DNA from: an uncultured Shewanella sp.
GTDB lineage: Bacteria > Pseudomonadota > Gammaproteobacteria > Enterobacterales > Shewanellaceae
DNA: 62,564 bases
Reading direction: 5' to 3'
NCBI GenBank assembly: GCA_947503555.1
Contig: CANNEE010000021.1
Span: 1-62,564 of the forward strand
The notes below the pieces were generated by a model that was not told the origin of the DNA, made no database searches, and saw nothing but the letters and a program-made list of their open reading frames with translations. Positions 41,546 to 49,618 of this stretch are shown one piece after another. Within the stretch, counting starts at the first letter, position 1. Each line of letters begins with the position of its first letter. Both the position numbers and the translations under genes were made by a program.

Positions 41546-42619
41546 ATGTCGGCAAAAGCATTAGAATATATCGATTCCCTCGCACGAATGAGAAGCGAGC
41601 GCGCCCGTAGCATTATTAGAAATATTCTGGCGATGGCCAATGTACCTTTGGCTTTGCTGCAAGCATTTGAGGACAAGTTGCTGTCCCATGCTCGCGTGTC
41701 CTTACATTTTCACCCAGATAGAATCGATGCTAGAGGTTTGAGTGTGGCCCAAGGGCTGTTACACGATGGTGAATATCGCAGTCAGTTTGAAACCCATATC
41801 TCCAATGGCTTGTTGTCACCTATGGTGGGCGGCCCAAGGGATCATTGGGAGAATCAACTCTTTGGCAATAGTTATTGTGGTGCCCATGGCAGACCTAAAT
41901 ATGGTGCCCTAGATTTCAATTTAAGTCCTAATGGTCCTGCCAGTCGTTTTGGTAGTTGCTATTTGCTGTGTCGGCGTGAACTCACCACTAAAGCTAGCTT
42001 CTGCTATCTCGACTCCTACCGTAGCCCTTTGGAGCAGGGCAGTTTAAAGCAGTTTGACGATATTCTTGCTGCCATGCTCAGTGAGGCGTTTGAGCGTCAT
42101 TATGGGCTAGGTATCTCTCAACTTGAGGGGCAGGTAGTAAAGCCTAAGGCTTTACTTACGCATCTCAATACTTGTCTTGGTGCGCCTGTAGAACAAAGGC
42201 TGTCGCGTCCTTGGTTAGCTAACTTAGATCATTACATTGAAGCGCAAATTCATGGTGATGTTTCCCTGTATCAGGATGTGGATTATCTGATTGCTGATCC
42301 CAGCTTTAAGGCTAGCGAGATTGAGACGCAGCTACGAGCCTTGTGCGATAAGTATCAAATCACCTTGTTATGGCATTGTGGTCGAGAATTAACGGCAGAA
42401 TCCGTTCCCGATGATTTTCGTGGGCCTGCAATGCCTTCACTTGCTGAGCGCGTTGCAGTAAAGGGTATCATTAACGCTCACATAATTGGGCAGGCGGTTG
42501 CCAGTCTTTTTAGTACTCCTCAACTATGGCGAGATAGAGGCAACAAGGCCCATGTGCTGCAAGAGCTCAAATATCTTTGGCATCTGGTGGTGAAGTTTGG
42601 TCAGCCTAGGGTGTGTTGA
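41546..42619 (+). CDS. DUF3626-family protein
   Basis: 357 residues, predicted cytosolic. I recognise a DUF3626 layout from ARVSLHFHPDRI, YCGAHGRPKYGALDF and SRFGSCYLLCRREL. No function is established to my knowledge. Conserved H, R, S and E residues in these motifs could form an active site. GAGGGAG upstream selects the ATG at 41546. It is flanked by dbpA (with terminator) and cydDC, so it is probably monocistronic. The Cys/Arg-rich central part and lack of any partner gene make context uninformative. Confidence 0.75.
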   Translation: MSAKALEYIDSLARMRSERARSIIRNILAMANVPLALLQAFEDKLLSHARVSLHFHPDRIDARGLSVAQGLLHDGEYRSQFETHISNGLLSPMVGGPRDHWENQLFGNSYCGAHGRPKYGALDFNLSPNGPASRFGSCYLLCRRELTTKASFCYLDSYRSPLEQGSLKQFDDILAAMLSEAFERHYGLGISQLEGQVVKPKALLTHLNTCLGAPVEQRLSRPWLANLDHYIEAQIHGDVSLYQDVDYLIADPSFKASEIETQLRALCDKYQITLLWHCGRELTAESVPDDFRGPAMPSLAERVAVKGIINAHIIGQAVASLFSTPQLWRDRGNKAHVLQELKYLWHLVVKFGQPRVC

Positions 42620-42624
42620 TTTTT

Positions 42625-42638
42625 TTGATCTAGCTCAA
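42625..42638. promoter_or_regulatory. Candidate FNR/EtrA or CRP-type site upstream of cydDC
   Basis: TTGATCTAGCTCAA matches the FNR consensus TTGAT-N4-ATCAA in nine of ten positions. It lies 130 bp before cydD, immediately after the DUF3626 stop. cyd genes are commonly oxygen-regulated, so the position is sensible. Confidence 0.5.
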
Positions 42639-42767
42639 TTTTTGTGAGTCAGTTGGCAAATTGGTTTTAACACAATATCTTCCCTTTTGACGGCTTGAGA
42701 TACTCTTGAGCTGTTTGTTTTCCCACGACTTTAGTGCAGGGCTCAGAAGGGCGTTTGTTGGAGCGTT

Positions 42768-44699
42768 ATGGATAAGTCTCAAGAGAAATTACTCGTTCGT
42801 TGGTTAAAAGCGCAAAAATATGCCTGTGGCCGCTTCTTAGCCCTATCTATCATCTTAGGTTTAGCGACAGGCATCGCAACCATTGCTCAAGCTTGGGTTA
42901 TCGCAAGTGTGCTCCATAGCGTTATTATTGAGTCAGCATCTGCTAATAGCTTTACCTATTACTACATGGCTTTTGCTGGCCTGATTGGGCTTCGCTCCTT
43001 ATTAAGCTACGCCAGAGAGATGACCAGTTTTGAAGCTGGTGCTCAGCTTAGACAGCATATTCGAAAACTTGTGATGGATAAGTTAACTAGGCTTGGGCCC
43101 GCCTACATTAAAGGGAAACCCGCCGGTAGCTGGGCTAGCATTGTGCTGGAGCAGGTGGAAGATCTTCATGATTTTTATGCCCGCTATCTGCCTCAAATGA
43201 GCCTAGCGGCGGTGATACCTCTACTTATTCTTGTTGTCGTCTTTCCCATTAACTGGGCGGGCGGCTTAATTTTGTTGGCCACAGCGCCATTGATTCCACT
43301 GTTTATGGTGTTAGTGGGCATGGGCGCTGCCGATGCCAACCGTAAGAACTTTGATGCACTGGCCAGACTCAGCGGTCACTTTATGGATAGGCTTAAAGGG
43401 ATGGCGACTATCAAGCTATTTCATCGAGGAGAAGCTGAGACTAAGCAGATAGCCAAAGCTTCCGATGAGTTTAGAGAGCGAACCATGACTGTGCTTAGAC
43501 TGGCATTTTTAAGCTCTGCGGTATTAGAGTTTTTCGCCGCTGTCTCAATTGCAGTATTGGCCGTTTATTTTGGCTTTAGCTATTTAGATCATCTGGACTT
43601 TGGCCATTATGGCGTCAAGGTCAGTCTGTTTACCGGTTTATTTGTGCTGATTTTAGCCCCAGAGTTTTTCCAGCCCTTGAGAGACATGGGCACTCACTAT
43701 CATGCTAAAGCGCAAGCGGTAGGCGCAGCTGAGGCCTTAAGTGAATTACTCGCACACCCTGAGCCATCGCAAGATGCTGAGCAAAGACCTGCACAAGAGA
43801 GTGATAAGCGTCTATCTTCTCCCTTGCTGCCAATTAGAGAGATTCAAGCCAAAGACTTTTGCGTCCAAAGCCTTGATGGTCAAACACTTGTTGGTCCGCT
43901 TAATTTTAGCCTAGATTGGCAACAGAAGCTGGCGATTATCGGCCCGAGTGGCGCGGGAAAAACCAGTTTGCTTAACGGTCTGCTTGGCTTTTTACCCTAC
44001 CAAGGTAGTTTGGCGCTGATTGATGAGCAGGGTAATAGTCATGAATTGAAGCTGGTGGATATTGCTCAGTGGCGTGCTCAGCTGGCTTGGCTAGGGCAAA
44101 ACCCTGAACTGTTTCATGCCAGTATTGGTGACAATGTGCGAATGGGTCGTGACTATCTTGGCGATGATCAGGTAATGGAACTGCTCAAGAGGGCGAAAGC
44201 CGATCACTTTGTGATGAATCTGCCGAAGCAGCTTGAGACTCTGGTGGGCGAGCAAGGCTCTAATCTCTCTGTTGGGCAAGCGCAACGTATCGCATTGGCA
44301 AGAGCCTATGCCCAGCAGGCGAATTTTTATATTCTCGATGAGCCTAGCGCTAGTTTAGATGCCGATAGCGAAAGACTGGTCACGGCAAGTTTGCACCAAG
44401 CTATGACACATGCAACGGGAATTATGGTCACCCACAGGTTAGATCAGCTTGAGCGAATGGGTAAAGTCATGGTGCTGCAAAGGGGAAGTATCAGCCAAAT
44501 GGGAAGCTATCAAGAGTTACTCGAGCAAAAAGAGGGTTGGTTAGTCCAGGCGCTGTTGGCTAACTCAAGTGTCAGTGGGCAGAAGGCTTTGGCAGGCAGC
44601 TTGGATCGTTTGCCAAATACAGAAGATAGCGAACGTGAGTCTGTGGATAGAAGCAGTGTTAACCCTTTTGCGCACAATGATAAGGAGAATAACGCATGA
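42768..44699 (+). CDS. cydD: Heterodimeric ABC exporter CydD
   Basis: Half of the CydDC exporter needed to assemble cytochrome bd oxidase and reported to move thiols (glutathione, cysteine) or haem. Six predicted membrane helices (about 20-310) are followed by an ATPase domain with GPSGAGKTS, signature NLSVGQAQR and YILDEPSASLD. Length 643, slightly longer than usual because of a Ser/Asp-rich C-terminal tail (about 595-643). ATGA overlap with cydC couples translation. Confidence 0.95.
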   Translation: MDKSQEKLLVRWLKAQKYACGRFLALSIILGLATGIATIAQAWVIASVLHSVIIESASANSFTYYYMAFAGLIGLRSLLSYAREMTSFEAGAQLRQHIRKLVMDKLTRLGPAYIKGKPAGSWASIVLEQVEDLHDFYARYLPQMSLAAVIPLLILVVVFPINWAGGLILLATAPLIPLFMVLVGMGAADANRKNFDALARLSGHFMDRLKGMATIKLFHRGEAETKQIAKASDEFRERTMTVLRLAFLSSAVLEFFAAVSIAVLAVYFGFSYLDHLDFGHYGVKVSLFTGLFVLILAPEFFQPLRDMGTHYHAKAQAVGAAEALSELLAHPEPSQDAEQRPAQESDKRLSSPLLPIREIQAKDFCVQSLDGQTLVGPLNFSLDWQQKLAIIGPSGAGKTSLLNGLLGFLPYQGSLALIDEQGNSHELKLVDIAQWRAQLAWLGQNPELFHASIGDNVRMGRDYLGDDQVMELLKRAKADHFVMNLPKQLETLVGEQGSNLSVGQAQRIALARAYAQQANFYILDEPSASLDADSERLVTASLHQAMTHATGIMVTHRLDQLERMGKVMVLQRGSISQMGSYQELLEQKEGWLVQALLANSSVSGQKALAGSLDRLPNTEDSERESVDRSSVNPFAHNDKENNA

Positions 44700-46435
44700 A
44701 GGCCTTATTCCCCTTTATCAAATTATTTAAACGCCAATGGTTTATGATGCTATTGGGGCTGATTTTGGCCATCACGACTCTGGCTGCTGGCATAGGCTTG
44801 TTGTCATTATCGGGCTGGTTTTTATCGGCGGCTGGTGTGGCGGGGTTAACAGCGGCTACGGCTCAGGCATTTAACTTTTTTACGCCAGCAGGTGGCGTGC
44901 GCTTCTTATCTATTGCCCGTACAGCCAGTCGTTATGGCGAGCGTCTTGCCACCCATGAGGCGACCTTTAGGTTATTAACCCGTTTGCGCCTATGGTGTTG
45001 GCAAGGGATTTTGCCATTGAGTGAGAAAAACCTAAGGGGAATGCGACAAGGAGATCTGCTCAACAGGTTAGTGGCGGATATCGATACCTTAGATCATCTG
45101 TATCTTAGACTTATCACTCCTATGTTGGCGTCCTTGGTGATTCTCCTTGGCTTATATGGTTTTATCGCTTGGTTTGATACTGATATCGCCTTGGTGCTTG
45201 CGGGAGTGTTGCTGTTGTTCTGGTTGATGATGCCTGTGATTTTTTACCATTTAGGTAAAGCGCCAGGCATGGCACAGCTAGAGGCTAAGCGTCAGTTTAG
45301 AGTGCAATTACTGGAATATTTACAGGGCTTTGCCGAGTTGAGTCTGTTTGGCGCCTTGGACAGCTATCGAAATAAAGTCAACCAAGTCGAGCAGAGCTTT
45401 ATCTGTAGCCAGAGGGCGATGGCGAGAGTCAATGCCTTGAGTCAGGCAGCTCTCGTGCTAGTCCATGGTGTTGTGGTGACCTTAGCTCTGATCATGACAG
45501 CTAATGGCGTTGGGGATGCGGTGCCACCAGGCCCTTTGATGGCATTAATCGTGTTTGCTGCCTTGGCAAGTTTAGAGATGCTGATGCCTATCGCAGGCGC
45601 ATTTTCCCATCTTTCGGCCTGTAGCCTAGCCGCGAATAGAGTTAATCAAGTGGTGAATCAAACTCCAGATATCGATTTTGACAACCACAGTGAGTTGGTG
45701 CCAACCGATGCCAGTATCAAACTTTCAGGTATAGACTTTGGTTACTATAGCGACCAGAGCGTATTGACTGAACTGTCTCTAAATATTGGCTCGGGAGAGC
45801 ATGTTGCCTTGCTAGGTAAGACTGGCTGCGGCAAATCGAGTTTGTTAGCGCTACTGACCCGTCAGTGGCAACCAAGACGAGGGAAGATTCTATTAGGCGA
45901 TTGTGCGCTAACAGAGCTAAGCGAGACCAGACTGCGCAACCATATGAGTGTGTTAAGTCAGAGAGTGTATCTCTTTAGCGCAAGTTTACGGGATAACTTG
46001 GCGTTGGCGCTCCCTCAGGGGGAAAAGGTGGACGATCTTGTGCTACTCAACACCCTCAAACAGGTTGGACTGGGTGCACTACTTGAAGAGGAAAAGCCGC
46101 TGGATATGCTCATAGGTGAAGGTGGGCGAGCACTCTCTGGCGGTGAGCAGCGACGTATCGGAGTAGCTCGAGTGTTACTGCGTAATGCTCCTGTGCTGCT
46201 GCTCGATGAGCCGACAGAAGGCTTAGATAAGAAAACAGAAGGTGAAATCCTCTCACTACTGCTTCATTTTGCTCAGGGGAAAACCCTGCTGATGATAAGT
46301 CATAGACTGACAGCCATGGAGCAAATGGACTGCATACATATGATGGAAAAGGGCAAGATACGTATCTCAGGTACCCATCAAACACTGCTCGACAAGGATG
46401 AGCAATACCAAAGTCTGCACCGAATGCTTAACTGA
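44696..46435 (+). CDS. cydC: Heterodimeric ABC exporter CydC
   Basis: Partner of CydD, 579 residues. The membrane domain (about 1-320) begins with FPFIKLFKRQWFMMLLG. The ATPase domain has Walker A GKTGCGKSS, signature ALSGGEQRR and Walker B VLLLDEPTEGLD. The start overlaps the cydD stop by four bases. A strong bidirectional terminator follows. No cydAB structural genes are in this window. Confidence 0.95.
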   Translation: MKALFPFIKLFKRQWFMMLLGLILAITTLAAGIGLLSLSGWFLSAAGVAGLTAATAQAFNFFTPAGGVRFLSIARTASRYGERLATHEATFRLLTRLRLWCWQGILPLSEKNLRGMRQGDLLNRLVADIDTLDHLYLRLITPMLASLVILLGLYGFIAWFDTDIALVLAGVLLLFWLMMPVIFYHLGKAPGMAQLEAKRQFRVQLLEYLQGFAELSLFGALDSYRNKVNQVEQSFICSQRAMARVNALSQAALVLVHGVVVTLALIMTANGVGDAVPPGPLMALIVFAALASLEMLMPIAGAFSHLSACSLAANRVNQVVNQTPDIDFDNHSELVPTDASIKLSGIDFGYYSDQSVLTELSLNIGSGEHVALLGKTGCGKSSLLALLTRQWQPRRGKILLGDCALTELSETRLRNHMSVLSQRVYLFSASLRDNLALALPQGEKVDDLVLLNTLKQVGLGALLEEEKPLDMLIGEGGRALSGGEQRRIGVARVLLRNAPVLLLDEPTEGLDKKTEGEILSLLLHFAQGKTLLMISHRLTAMEQMDCIHMMEKGKIRISGTHQTLLDKDEQYQSLHRMLN

Positions 46436-46452
46436 TTGAGTCTAAATAGATT

Positions 46453-46487
46453 AATGCCCTCTGGATACTTGCGATTCAGAGGGCATT
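46453..46487. terminator. Bidirectional terminator between cydC and marC
   Basis: AATGCCCTCTG (46453-46463) pairs perfectly with CAGAGGGCATT (46477-46487). U-runs are short on both sides; the position between convergent genes supports the call. Confidence 0.8.
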
Positions 46488-46497
46488 CTTGTTCTGA

Positions 46498-47148
46498 TTA
46501 CTTGATAAAGAACTGCTGTGCGTCATGGACGCCTTGGATCAGCATCTGCATACCTATCACGGTAAGGATCAATCCCATCAAGCGAGTAATAATGCCAATG
46601 CCGCTTTCACCGATTTTCTCTACGATTTTTGGGCCATAGAGAAAACAGACATAGGTGATAGCACATAGACAAGCAAAGGCACCTATGGTGACGCCTATAT
46701 GCAGTAAGCTGCCCGATGCTGAATAGTTCATAGCCGTGGCTATGGTGCCAGGTCCTGCCAAAATCGGTAGCGCGAGGGGCGAGATGGCGACGTCTGCGCT
46801 TTGGTTTTCTTCTGGTTCTGATTCAGATTTGGGCTTAGGCTGGTGGGAGTGCATTTTTGATGGTGTGCCCTGAAGCATATGGTAACCCACAACAAAGACT
46901 AAAATACCTCCTGCTAGTCGCAGAGCAGGCAGTGTGATGCCAAATAACTGAAAGATAGCTTTGCCCAATATGCTAAACGCCAGAATCATAATAAAGGCCG
47001 TCATCAAGGCTTTAAGCGCTGTTTTCTTGCGCTCTACTGGACTTTGATTGCTGGTTAACCCCACAAACACTGCCGTGTTGGCTATGGGATTCATTATGGC
47101 AAAAAAGCCCATAAAGACAGAGACGACTAAGGTGCTGATATCATGCAT
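46498..47148 (-). CDS. MarC-family integral membrane protein
   Basis: 216 residues with six predicted membrane helices. UPF0056/MarC features are FFAIMNPIANTAVF at the first helix and ISPLALPILAGPGTIAT after the central cytoplasmic loop. That loop (about 98-118) is Pro/Ser/Glu-rich. MarC was once thought to affect antibiotic resistance, but its function is unproven. It follows the DUF308 gene in the same direction. Confidence 0.9.
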   Translation of the reverse strand: MHDISTLVVSVFMGFFAIMNPIANTAVFVGLTSNQSPVERKKTALKALMTAFIMILAFSILGKAIFQLFGITLPALRLAGGILVFVVGYHMLQGTPSKMHSHQPKPKSESEPEENQSADVAISPLALPILAGPGTIATAMNYSASGSLLHIGVTIGAFACLCAITYVCFLYGPKIVEKIGESGIGIITRLMGLILTVIGMQMLIQGVHDAQQFFIK

Positions 47149-47181
47149 GGATATTTTCCTAATAGCTGAATGATGAAAGAG

Positions 47182-47712
47182 TTAGGTCATGATCTGATTG
47201 CTAGAACGTTTATGCTGAGCCCATCCAAAGGCGATCAACGACAGGCCATTGGAGATAAGCTCAAATGCAAAGATAAGCCCTAATAGCGCCTGTGCTGAAT
47301 TTGGGAAACTGCTGATCACTAAGGCTGCTAAGGAGATTGAGATAATGCCTGAGAACAGCATAGGCAAAAACAGTGGTGTCTTGCGCTGCTTTAGCGCCAT
47401 GGTGACTTGTACTACTCCAGAGCCGATTAGCATCATGGTGATAACCAGAGCAAGGGAGAGTATGGTTTCCATTGGCAAGCGAATGAAAAAGAAACCAAAG
47501 AGTAAAGTGATGACCGCCATTACGACAGATAGCCCCCACTGGGCTTGTCGATTAGTGATGGCGCTGATCAGATTAAAACTACCGGAAACGATAAAAGTCC
47601 AACCTAATAGCTGCTCAAGAGTAATCGAGGTTACGACTGGGTGATATAGGGAAAGTGTGCCACCGACTAGGGCGATAAAGCCCGCCAGCATCATAAATTT
47701 CCAAGATTTCAT
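47182..47712 (-). CDS. HdeD/DUF308-family membrane protein
   Basis: 176 residues with six hydrophobic helices in three pairs, the DUF308 (HdeD-like) arrangement. The ATG at 47712 has GGAG six bases upstream and begins at the first helix (MKSWKFMMLAGFIALVGG); the frame extends to 47793 but those residues are not family-like. HdeD of E. coli is linked to acid stress, but this relative's role is unknown. It lies 92 bp after batD. Confidence 0.85.
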   Translation of the reverse strand: MKSWKFMMLAGFIALVGGTLSLYHPVVTSITLEQLLGWTFIVSGSFNLISAITNRQAQWGLSVVMAVITLLFGFFFIRLPMETILSLALVITMMLIGSGVVQVTMALKQRKTPLFLPMLFSGIISISLAALVISSFPNSAQALLGLIFAFELISNGLSLIAFGWAQHKRSSNQIMT

Positions 47713-47803
47713 TTTGTTCTCCAAAGTAAAGCTGAGTGAGGCAAACACCTTCAAGACTGACCCCATACATAGTTCTGTTAGGTGTTTGCTCACTCAAAAA
47801 CGA

Positions 47804-49609
47804 TTAATGGGTGGGGTATAAAGGGGGCAGAACCTGATGAGTCGGTTGTGCTTCTAGCTCGGCTTTTATCTCTGTCAGCACCGCAAGCAGTGTCTTATTA
47901 CTCCATTGAGCTGGACTTTGCTGCTTGGCATATAACACTTGCTCTAACTGTTTAAGTTCGGCTGCCAATTTGGGATGCTGGTTCATGCTTTGCTCGCTCC
48001 TTAACCAAGCTGAGAGCAGCTCATAGCTTTGCTCTGCATTAGCAGATTTTAATTGCTTGATTAATAGAGTTAATTGCTCAGCAGGCTTTGTACTCTCCGC
48101 TTGAGACTCAACCCCTGTTGTGCCTTGTTTTTTATTCACGGCTTTTGAGTTTTGAGTAAAGGTTTCGGGAGCTTGGCTGTCGACCTCTTCCAATGAAGGG
48201 GCTTGGCGAGTACGCCATAGCCAGATAAGGAAGGCCGCCAACATTGCACTAAACATCACATAGAGTTGCCAAGATGCCGATGCTTCACTTTGGGTGGTGG
48301 TTTCACTTTGAGCGACTGCTTTAGGCTCGCTGAGAGTCTGTGATGCTTGATTTCGCTGCTCGGTAGAGTCTTTAGCAGCTGTTAATGAGGCGTTGCTGCC
48401 TATGACGTTAATTTCGGTGGCAGGAATTACTGCGGTTTCGGTTTCACCTTTGGTGGTGTTAAACCAGTTAAGGCGTATTTCTGGCAAGCTTAGGTTACCC
48501 GCCTTGAGTGGTACAACAGAGACCAGCAGCTCTTTACTGGCCACATTGCCTTGGTCTGTTTGCATAAGTGCGGCGGAGCTGTCATCTAGGTAGATTTTTA
48601 CATCCTCATTGGAGTCGAGTTTGAGCTCGGGGATCTGCTCTGGTTTGGCTCCAAGGGCCAGAATGCTGATCCTGCGGGTGATTGGTTTTTCTTTTTTGAA
48701 CACAGGATCTTTATCTACCCAACTAGACTTCAGCTCCACCGCTTTGGCTGGTAAGAACCATAGGTTATTTTTACTTGATGCCTTGCCTTGTACCTTTAGT
48801 TGATGGGCATCGGAGCGAACCCTGAAAGGTTTGCCTCGGTTAAACATGCTATCCATGCCAAAGCCATCAAAAAATGAGTCATCTATGCCAAATTGTGAAA
48901 AGAAAGGATCGCGGCTTTGGCTGCCATCTATCACGCTGCCCTCAAGCACAAAAGGTGGCAGAGTGAGGGTGCCGCTAACTTGAGGAGAGAGGGTATAGGA
49001 GCGCTCTATTACATTGACAGGTACACCATTGCGAGTCATTTGGCTGACCTTATCTTCACCCAGTTGACTGAGTTCAAACTCGCTGCTTTGGGGCTCGATT
49101 AACTGGGCCGATTTGAGTCGAGCCGAGGTTTCAATGCGTACCTTGATCGGGATCTCTTGAAACAGATAATAGTCTTCGGCTTTGATATCCACAGACAGCT
49201 TGATGCCGCTGGCTCCCATGGCCTTTGGTGTTTGACTGACATCAGTGACATTCACTTCAAGTGCATGACTGCTTAGAGCGCCAGCATGTATGGCTGGAAT
49301 GGTTAATTTACCCTGCCTTTTGGGAGCTAAGGTTAAAATCCAGCTTAAGGTGTCACTGCGCTTGCCATTGATAATGCGAGTTTGGCTAGAGCGGGATGTG
49401 CCCAAAATTTGAAAGTCCTTCTGCAAGGGAGTCAAGTCAGGTGTCGATGTCACGCCCGCTTGCGTGGTTAGGGTAAGCTGGAAACTATCCCCTTGGGCTA
49501 GGTGTTGGCTATTTATCCTCGCCGTTAACCCATCAGCCCAGACATTAAAGGAGAGACTCGCCGCTACGAGCGCCGTCAGTGTTGTCAGTTTTAATTGGGT
49601 CAATGTCAT
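47804..49609 (-). CDS. BatD-family protein
   Basis: 601 residues. A signal peptide (about 1-25, ending VWADG) leads into repeated beta-rich Ig-like domains in the periplasm (to about 400). A Ser/Gln linker is followed by one membrane helix (about 449-465, LYVMFSAMLAAFLIWLW) and a cytoplasmic helical tail. BatD is a constant member of the Bacteroides aerotolerance operon with MoxR, DUF58 and VWA proteins. It is the last gene of the operon, nine bases after the VWA/TPR gene. Confidence 0.9.
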   Translation of the reverse strand: MTLTQLKLTTLTALVAASLSFNVWADGLTARINSQHLAQGDSFQLTLTTQAGVTSTPDLTPLQKDFQILGTSRSSQTRIINGKRSDTLSWILTLAPKRQGKLTIPAIHAGALSSHALEVNVTDVSQTPKAMGASGIKLSVDIKAEDYYLFQEIPIKVRIETSARLKSAQLIEPQSSEFELSQLGEDKVSQMTRNGVPVNVIERSYTLSPQVSGTLTLPPFVLEGSVIDGSQSRDPFFSQFGIDDSFFDGFGMDSMFNRGKPFRVRSDAHQLKVQGKASSKNNLWFLPAKAVELKSSWVDKDPVFKKEKPITRRISILALGAKPEQIPELKLDSNEDVKIYLDDSSAALMQTDQGNVASKELLVSVVPLKAGNLSLPEIRLNWFNTTKGETETAVIPATEINVIGSNASLTAAKDSTEQRNQASQTLSEPKAVAQSETTTQSEASASWQLYVMFSAMLAAFLIWLWRTRQAPSLEEVDSQAPETFTQNSKAVNKKQGTTGVESQAESTKPAEQLTLLIKQLKSANAEQSYELLSAWLRSEQSMNQHPKLAAELKQLEQVLYAKQQSPAQWSNKTLLAVLTEIKAELEAQPTHQVLPPLYPTH

Positions 49610-49618
49610 TCTCTCCTC

